Positions 57,347 through 64,000 of a stretch of 64,000 nucleotides of DNA are shown one piece after another. Source of the DNA: Bryum argenteum (taxonomy: Eukaryota > Streptophyta > Bryopsida > Bryales > Bryaceae); NCBI GenBank assembly GCA_037043015.1, contig CM073321.1:6034001-6098000 (forward strand). Reading direction: 5' to 3'. Every line of letters begins with the position of its first letter. Within the stretch, counting starts at the first letter, position 1. A model generated the notes under the pieces. It had not been told where the DNA came from. It made no database searches and was given only the letters and a program-made list of their open reading frames with translations. A program made the translations under genes and the position numbers.

Positions 57347-59990
57347 CTAATAACTACCTGGGCCTCGGTCGTCCCTCTTCCGCTTGGTTGACCGTGCAGC
57401 CTCGGGAGTCTTGGAGGTGCCAGCTACCTGAGCTTTTAACCGGGGCTGGGAGGTGATTTCTTCCTCTTCTCCCGTCCTGCCAAGGGTCGGAAAAGATCCT
57501 TCGCCGTCCAGGATCTCCGTGTCTCCTGAAGGAACTAGAGCTGAGGCATCTGGCAATACCTCCCTGGTCTCCAGGATATCCACCAGCTCCTCGTCGATGA
57601 GAGGGATGGTCTCGAAGGTTCGAGTTACCACGGAGGAGGCCTCGTTGTCAAGGGATTCTGACAGGAAGATTACTTCTCGACCGTGGGGCGGCAGGCGTAC
57701 CCTCGGTCCCTGTCCGGGTTGCCGGGTGTTGGCCCCCACGTCCTCCCCTGGTTGGATTGTAGCCTTCGGGATGGGAGCAAGGCTCTCATCCATGGAGTTC
57801 ACAACCCGGTCGGGTGGGGCTGGTCAGGAAGCTCTCACTTGGTTATCTTCTTCCACTCTCCGAGAAGCCTCTCCTTCCACAAAGGGTATTCCTCCCTTGG
57901 CCGCGTCTGCTCTTCCCTAGCTCTCTTTGTGGAGGGTCGTCAGGGTCCCCGGTCCTGTCAAGGTCTTCTCCGGGCTTCAGACTGCTGACGAGACTGACTC
58001 CTCCATTGCCACCGTGTTGGTGGGTTCCTCCTCCTCTGGCGGGACAGCTACGGTTGTCTTGGGGTTGGCTTGGGTAGGAGTGTTCCCTACTACCTTTAGT
58101 GGGGGTGCCTCTCCTGGCAAAGCCCTCGACATCTCCCCAATGAGGGTCCTCATCTCTTGAAGGGCTCCCTCCATCCGCTCCGTGGCTTTCTTCATGTAAG
58201 CTGCCATCCTAGTCGGGATATTCGACCCGGATGCATGGAATTGAGCGTCGAAAAGCTGGGCCTTGAGCTGGGCCTCTCCGGGTGCGTACAGGAATTTCCG
58301 GAGCCCAAAAAGGTGCTGCCAAGCATATCCTTGCTGCTTGGAAAGCTCCTCCTCCAACTGCTTCTTCTCCCGGTCTTGTCGTAGAATGATAAGTGACCCC
58401 TCGTTGATGCTTGTCCAGGCCTCTGCAGTTTCCCCGACTCACTCCCAAATCATGTCCAGGTACCGCTCGATCTCGTTAGTCCGGAGTGCCACCGCTATCC
58501 CTCGCAGGGCCTTGTGCATCTGGATATGCTCCTGTGTGCATATCTGCAAAGCATGGGCGATGGGCTGCAGAGGGTCTTCCTCCGTAATCCGGAATGGGGG
58601 GACGGGTAGGCTCGGATCATACTCCGGCCTCTTTGAGGTGAAATCATCCCACCCTGGCAACCGGGTTGCGTTGGATGGGGCCGCGATTCCCTGTCCCCAG
58701 GTAATGTGGACGGGGGAATGTTGACCGGTCGCACCCTCTTCCTCCGACTCCGAGGTCTCCTCCATAACCTTCTTCCCCTTCCTCCCGGTGGATCCAACCC
58801 CGGACGAGGTAGTCCGCTGTACCGTCGGACTCGTTCTTACAACCGGCTTGGGTGGCTTGGCCTAGACAATAGGAGAAGGCACTGGGGGTGGTGAAGTGTC
58901 CTCCCTGGGCTTCGTTAGCTTCCTCCGGACTCGGGGTCGAGGACTTTCGGATTTGAAATTTGCCTTCTTCTTCTTTACATACTTTGGCTTCCCCCCATTC
59001 CATCCTTCTCGAGGTTGTGGCTTGACCCGGGCCCTCTGCCGGACTATCTGCCAGGAGAAGAACCTCAATGGGGATTTCTCGGGCCTGTACCTCTCTTACC
59101 GGGGTCTTCTCCTCCGAGGCAGGGTCGGCTGGTTGCGGAGCTCCCTCGGCGTGGGCTTCTCCTAGCTGCAGAGCGGCCTCTACCTCCTGTTTCCCCGGCA
59201 AAGAAGAAGAGTCGGCCTCCCCGAATCGAAGGGTTCACCCTGATTTTTTCCGGCGCAGAACAGGGAACTACTCCCCGTCATTGTCATTCCCCTATATGGG
59301 CCGAAGGAGAGGTTGGGAAGCACTTCCAGGAGCTGGAGGGGTCGACATGGCTACTGGAGAGCCTTCCTCTATTCCGGGCAGGGTCGGGCTCGGATAGCTG
59401 GGCTCGGGCAGAGCTACACTCCGGGTTGCCATCCTGTGTGTGGTGGCTGGCCAGGGTGGAGTGCCCTCCTCCACTATTGGTAACTGAGCCGCTTCCCTCT
59501 GTCTTGGAACGGCTCTCCTTGTAGTGAGTCCTGGTGCTCCACCATCCCTGGTCCGAATGCCGCTGGTCTTGGCATCCGAGGTCACCGCTCTCCGGGGCCC
59601 GGCGGTCCTGGTGGTGCAGGTGGCGGTGTGGGCACTCCCGTAACTTGGGGAAGATCGTGGCAGCTGCGGGAACTCCTACCGCAAGGATCTCTTCTCCAGG
59701 AAACATGTCCCTCCTCCCCTCTATGACCATCCGGAGAAGCGTGGTCTCCCCCCCGTTGAGGCACTCGTAATGAGCGTAGAGGTGATACATGAACGGCGCC
59801 AGGGGGCAGCCCTTTGTGCTGGTGGTCTTCTTCGAGGCTCGGGTAATCACCTCCTCGAGAATGTGCCCCCATCCAATTCGTTTCCGGCCGAGGCAGGACT
59901 CCATAATCGCCTTCAGAAGTCGGTTGGAAACGAATTGGGGCTTCTCCGGGCTGAGGATCGGCGCTAGGAATCTGAGTAAATGCCGCTGTT
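57347..59990 (-). pseudogene. GC-rich transposon-like protein, frame-broken
   Basis: A long minus-strand coding stretch of distinctly higher GC than the rest, read in several frames. The start side (about 59990-59700) carries SPEKPQFVSNRLLKAIMESC, GWGHILEEVI and PFMYHLYAHYECLNGGETTL, resembling the 'putative plant transposon protein' type of N-terminal domain. A Pro/Ser/Glu-rich middle with a basic patch (KYVKKKKANFK) follows. From 58765 comes GQGIAAPSNATRLPGWDDF with a helical segment (CTQEHIQMHKALRGIAVALR), then at 58357 coiled-coil RMAAYMKKATERMEGALQEM. The last frame, 57802-57347, ends STKRKRDDRG, a possible nuclear signal. The exact family is not certain, and no catalytic motif is seen. 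Probably a structural protein of a retroelement. Confidence 0.4.
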
Positions 59991-60232
59991 AACCGGATAG
60001 TTACCTAGCCAGTAATCTTGTAGTTACAGGACCCGTAGTCTGAACTTTCTGGGTTACCCTAAGTCAGATTTTGGATGAAATCTGATAGATGGATGAAATC
60101 TTGTGGATGGATGAAATCAGTTAGGGTTTGGAGACCGATGTGGCGGCTAGGGTTTGGAAGGGATTTGGGGAGCGAGGGCTCTCTCTCTCTCAGGAAGTTG
60201 GAGCTGGAGCTAGGGTGTGTGTGGGAGTGTGT

Positions 60233-60256
60233 TTGTGAGTGTGTGTGTGTGTGTTG
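60233..60256 (+). repeat. GT dinucleotide repeat
   Basis: Run of GTGTGT with small interruptions. Confidence 0.85.
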
Positions 60257-60519
60257 AATTGTGGAGATAACTACTGCTTTAGAGATATTTCTGGAGGGAC
60301 TTGGGAGTGGACTGCCACGGGCAGAAGTTATCTGTACTATCATGAGTTTTCAATGACGTATGTTTGAATTTGTGTGTAAATGTGTTGGAGCGTGATTCTA
60401 AGTTTTCCACTCCAGAGTATTGGAGGAATAGGGTTAGAAGGTGGGGTTGATCAGTAGTATTGTTAGAATTGTAGTACCATTGTGATACTGTCTAGGGCTT
60501 GTACGGGTACTGTCCAAGC
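60257..60519. other. unassigned spacer
   Basis: No feature recognised. Confidence 0.3.
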
Positions 60520-61165
60520 CAGTTTCAAAGTTGGTTCAAGGCCAACTTCAAGGTTAGTTCAGGACCAGTTTGAAGTCCAAGGCAGGGTTAGTCAAGGTCC
60601 AGGCCAGTTTCCGGTTCAGTTCAAAATAAGTCTGGAATCTAGGGCAAGACCAGTTTTGAATCTAAGACAGTTTTAGGACTAGGCCAGGACAAGTTTGTGA
60701 ACCAAGGCAGGACCAGCTTTGAGTCTAGTCCGGTTCCAAGTCTAGACCAGGACCAGTTTGAGGTTCAGGCCAGAACCAGTTTGGAGTCTTAGGTAGGATC
60801 ACTGTTGAGTCTAGGACAATTTCCAGTTTCACCAAGGACCAGTTTGGGGTCCAAATTGGGGTCCAGACCAGTTTGGGAGACCAGTTTGGGAACCAGTTTG
60901 GGGTCCAGTTTGGGGTCCAGAACAGTTTGTGGGACCAGTTTGGGGTCCAGACCAGTTTGTGGGACCAGTTCGGGAACCAGTTTGGGAACGAGTTTGGGGT
61001 CCTGTTAGGGGACTTGTTTGGGGACCAGTTTGGGGACCAGTTTGGGGTCGAGACCAGTTTGGGAGACCAGTTTGGGGACCAGTTTGGGAACCAGTTGGGG
61101 GTCGAGTTTGGGGTCCAGACCAGTTTATGGGACCAGTTCGGGGACCAGTTAGGGGGTCAGTAGAT
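60520..61165 (+). repeat. minisatellite of GACCAGTTTGGGG-type units
   Basis: The left half is degenerate (CCAGTTTCAAAG, CCAGTTTGAAGTCC). The right half (60835-61160) is nearly perfect, with 16-19 bp units GGGGACCAGTTTGG and GGGGTCCAGACCAGTTT. It lies upstream of the Gag gene, so may be part of an LTR or 5' leader. Confidence 0.8.
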
Positions 61166-61359
61166 AAGGTAATTGAAGTGGTAGGAAAAATTCCACTTTC
61201 ACATTGGCGATCATGCTTAAGTTCGGACCATGAGGCTCTTGCTGCTCACGTCAAAACATTAGGTCCCAGATGCTTCCTATGGACCTGGTGGGAGAAAACT
61301 CCAGCCAAGACACGGTGATAGGAGTAAGCAGGAAGACAACATCAAGAAGACCAGATTTC

Positions 61360-63908
61360 GGACCTAGTTATAGGAACTAGGAGGGGGAAGAGGAGATTAG
61401 GAGATATGAGGGTCCGGTTCTCACACAAAAGACCAATACAAGAGAACTACCGGAACGAGGAACTGAAAATGCGCAACAATTTTGGCATTCTAATGTAGGA
61501 CCGGTGAGTTCAGTGACTTCAGTCAATAGACACGAGGAGGAAGATAGGAGAGGTGATAGTAGACCACATACACCAATTCCAGGGAGCCAGAATCCTGAAG
61601 AATTGGCAGAGTTAATTGAAACATTGAAGAAGAAGTTGGACCAGATCAGAGTAGAAGATAAGGCATCGAGAGCAACATTCTTAGCTTTTGAAAGTATCAG
61701 AGCTGAGCCACCTATTCCAAGGAGGCAGACTGTGCACTTTGCACAAGACAAGCTTCAGGAAGCAGTAACGGATGAAGATGAAGAAGACAGGAGACAGGTT
61801 GAGGAATTCAAGGCGAGACAGAAGGAGAAGAGAGAAGCAGAAAAACAGAGAAGAATCAAGCAGGTCAAAACGGACCAATACACCAGATAAATGGAAGAGT
61901 TGGAGCAAGAAACCCTTTTTAAGTATTGGCAGGAGGCAAAAAGAAGGGAAGAAGAGAAGTAAGAAGCAGAAAGACTAGAAGCCATACATCTGGAGACTCT
62001 ACGCCAGGAGGCCCTGCGCTTGTGGTAGGAGGCTCAGAGAGACAGAGACTAGAGGAGCAACAAAAGCAGACTGAAAGGCTAAAAGCTCAACAAGAGGCTA
62101 GTATACTTCGCTGGCAAGAAGTGCTGCGAAAACAAGAAGCCGAACAGGAGGCTCAACAAAAGGCCTCCCAGTGGGTTTGGCTTGGACTACCGGAAATACA
62201 GGATTGGAGACTTTCCCAAAGGAGTGGTGGAGAAGTATTGGGAGTCCCAATACCCCCTGCGGCTGTTCCAAAGGGGACAGAAGGTAGCCATGTACATACT
62301 CGAAGGTCTCATACTAGTCCATTGAGAGAAGGAGGAAACCCAATGATGTATAAAGATCACTTAACTGGTGATGAATATCTACCAGTAGTATCAAAGCCAG
62401 TGCACTGGCCAGGTGGGGGAGTAGGAGCTCCATCAGTAGGTAGTGGGTTTTATAGGCCTGGGATGTCACTAGACACCGGGACAGGACCAGACATACGATC
62501 GATACCACCGGTGTTTCCTTCTGGTGTAGCACCATTGGTGGGACCCGCCGCACTACCGATGGTGGGACCCAGCGTACCACCAGTGGTGGGGTCCACCGTA
62601 CCACCAGTTGTAGGGTTTGCCGCACTACTAGGTGTGGGACCCGCCATACCACCAGTACTAGGCTCTGGTATTCGATCAACAGTGGGCCCAGGAGTATCAC
62701 CAGTTTTAACAACGCTCAGTATGGCTCAGAGGAAACCTTTGCCATACACAAAGTTCAAGGAGGGGACGAATCCTGATGCTTATATTCTGCAGTTTGAACG
62801 AACGTTGTGGCATAATGGAGAAGGAGATGAACAAGTAATTATCAACTTACTGGGTACTACTTTGTTGGACAAAGTAGGAGCCTGGTATGAGAACTTTCTG
62901 GAGAACCATCTCCACTGTTCTTGGGAGGAGGTGAAGGCAGCTTTTAGAAGAAGGTTCCGGGACCAGAACACGGATGAGGGTGTATACAGAGAACTGAAAT
63001 CCTTCAAGCAGGGAGACAAGGAGAAGGTGCACGATTATTATGATCGGTTTATGACGTTGATCAAGTGTCTACAATCAGACCCAGGAGAAGGTTTCGGAAT
63101 CACCAACTTTCGAGCTCGCTTACTCGAGTACATCAAGATCACGACAAGTGTGACACCCGTACGCAATCTGACAGAATTGGTTGATGTTGCTCTAAGGTGT
63201 GAAGAGAACTGTACTGATTCAAGTGGCAAGCCCACTAAGTTTGAAGTGAGGAGGGTGGAATCAACCACTAAACCAGTCAATGTGGCTAGAAAAGAACCAG
63301 TACCAGAAGCTGCCAGGGTATAGTGTGGGTTATGTAAGAAGTTTGGACATGATGACAAGAACTGCTGGTTCAATCCAACAAACTAAAGGGGACAAGGGGC
63401 CAAGAAAGATGGCGAGGAACTAGTGGGAGTGAATGAAGTGTCAGTACAGAAGTCAACAACAACTTACCAAGGTAACTACAACCCGGAGTACCAGAGACCA
63501 TCCACTTCAAAACCAAGTGCCAGTCAACAGGCAAGTTTGGGCGATAAACCAAATCTGTGTTATTTATGCCGCGAACATGGACACAGGAGTTGGAACTGCC
63601 CCCGCAAGGCTCAATGGGATTAGTTTTTAGCAGACAAAGATCAGAAGGCTAAACAACCAGACCACCATGTGAGTAACGTGGAGATTGAGTTGCTAGACAA
63701 CCAGGAGGAACCAGTGGACGTGACCAGTATGACCAGGGCTCAACGCCAAAAGGCTGGACTGCCTCCAATTTACGAGGATTCTAGCGCACCAGAACCTTGG
63801 AAGGCCATAACAAAGGAGGATTGGAAGGAAGAAGAGGGGATCAGAAACCTCATGTTTGATACATTGAAGGAAATTGAGCTTAAGGAGGAGGAGAAAAGAG
63901 TTGCATAA
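61360..63908 (+). pseudogene. Ty3/gypsy-type Gag with two CCHC zinc knuckles
   Basis: N-terminal part in one frame (about 61360-61980): basic/acidic coiled coil (KLDQIRVEDKA, KARQKEKREAEKQRRIKQ), with stops near 61890 and 61962. The frame then changes. From about 62035 to 63908 a second frame holds a Gln/Glu coiled coil, a Val/Pro-rich repeat region (PPVVGS, 62505-62700), then the Gag core: KFKEGTNPDAYILQFERTLW, TTLLDKVGAWYENF, WEEVKAAFRRRF and LKSFKQGDKEKVHDYYDRF. Two knuckles of form C-x2-C-x4-H-x4-C follow: CGLCKKFGHDDKNC (63327-63368) and CYLCREHGHRSWNC (63559-63600). Stops: TAG 63321-63323, TAA 63384-63386, TAG 63621-63623. The frame ends at 63906-63908. Gag packages element RNA; protease and reverse transcriptase would lie beyond the window. 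Confidence 0.8.
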
Positions 63909-64000
63909 CAGGCTAGAGGCCCTTCAGTCTCAAATAAACAAAAACACAACTCAAAACTAGCCCAAAGAACCAGACCAGGCCGGAGGTGAAGAGCAGCTCA

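Noticed and set aside
61926-63323. Gag start at 61926.
   Set aside because: The codon there is TTG, and coding similarity of the coiled-coil part begins upstream in another frame.

Overview
The window looks like nuclear DNA of a green plant-lineage eukaryote, built almost entirely of mobile elements and multicopy gene families. Evidence: TTTAGGG-type telomere-like runs, a CACTA element with CACTACAAGG ends and a 3-bp target duplication, a hAT (DUF659) transposase, MULE-like transposases with SWIM fingers, Ty3/gypsy-type Gag proteins, GT..AG introns, and no bacterial gene layout. The species cannot be read from the sequence. The mix would suit a streptophyte alga or bryophyte-grade plant, but that is a guess. 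Nearly every coding unit carries stops or frame changes. No conventional single-copy housekeeping gene was recognised.

Layout. 0-1.1 kb: start of a minus-strand Ty3/gypsy element. 1.2-5.5 kb: an atypical protein-kinase gene (+) facing a 'WCHI' family gene (-), with a GC-rich palindromic array at each outer side. 5.4-10.2 kb: a non-coding segment present twice in direct orientation, each copy with a telomere-like motif. 10.2-13.3 kb: a second WCHI gene, ending in a RING-like domain. 14-14.5 kb: a CCGGTACCC minisatellite. 14.8-25.8 kb: two MULE-like elements tail to tail, each with a divergent acidic/basic accessory gene, separated by a MITE. 26.2-27.3 kb: G-rich minisatellite and unrecognised DNA. 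27.3-33.7 kb: a satellite of about 285-bp units, split by two nested, oppositely oriented LTR-like insertions. 33.7-37.1 kb: an ORF and a ParB/sulfiredoxin-like gene whose exon is interrupted by a 1.64-kb CACTA element. 37.9-42.5 kb: a decayed hAT transposase between two palindromic arrays. 43-56.6 kb: four more WCHI genes and a second kinase-like gene, each next to an array. 57.3-60 kb: a GC-rich transposon-like protein. 60.5-64 kb: a minisatellite followed by a Ty3-type Gag with two CCHC knuckles.

The most unusual pattern is a shared 5' module. Arrays of the palindrome GACCG-N-CGGTC (class I, 37-57 kb) or CGACCGATCGGTCG (class II, 1-10.5 kb) lie just upstream of nine coding starts: six WCHI genes, two kinases and the hAT transposase. 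In most cases a TATA-like box lies between array and start, roughly 110-290 bp before the start. The array at 54.05-54.26 kb lies between two outward-facing TATA boxes and appears to serve a WCHI gene and a kinase gene divergently. The genes sharing the module are unrelated. This suggests either a mobile promoter/subterminal array (Pack-hAT-like capture) or a coordinated lineage-specific gene set.

Decay is largely of one type. Where a paralogue shows the original codon, most premature stops are one C-to-T or G-to-A change away (TGG to TAG, CAG to TAG, CAA to TAA), as expected from deamination of methylated cytosine in silenced repeats.
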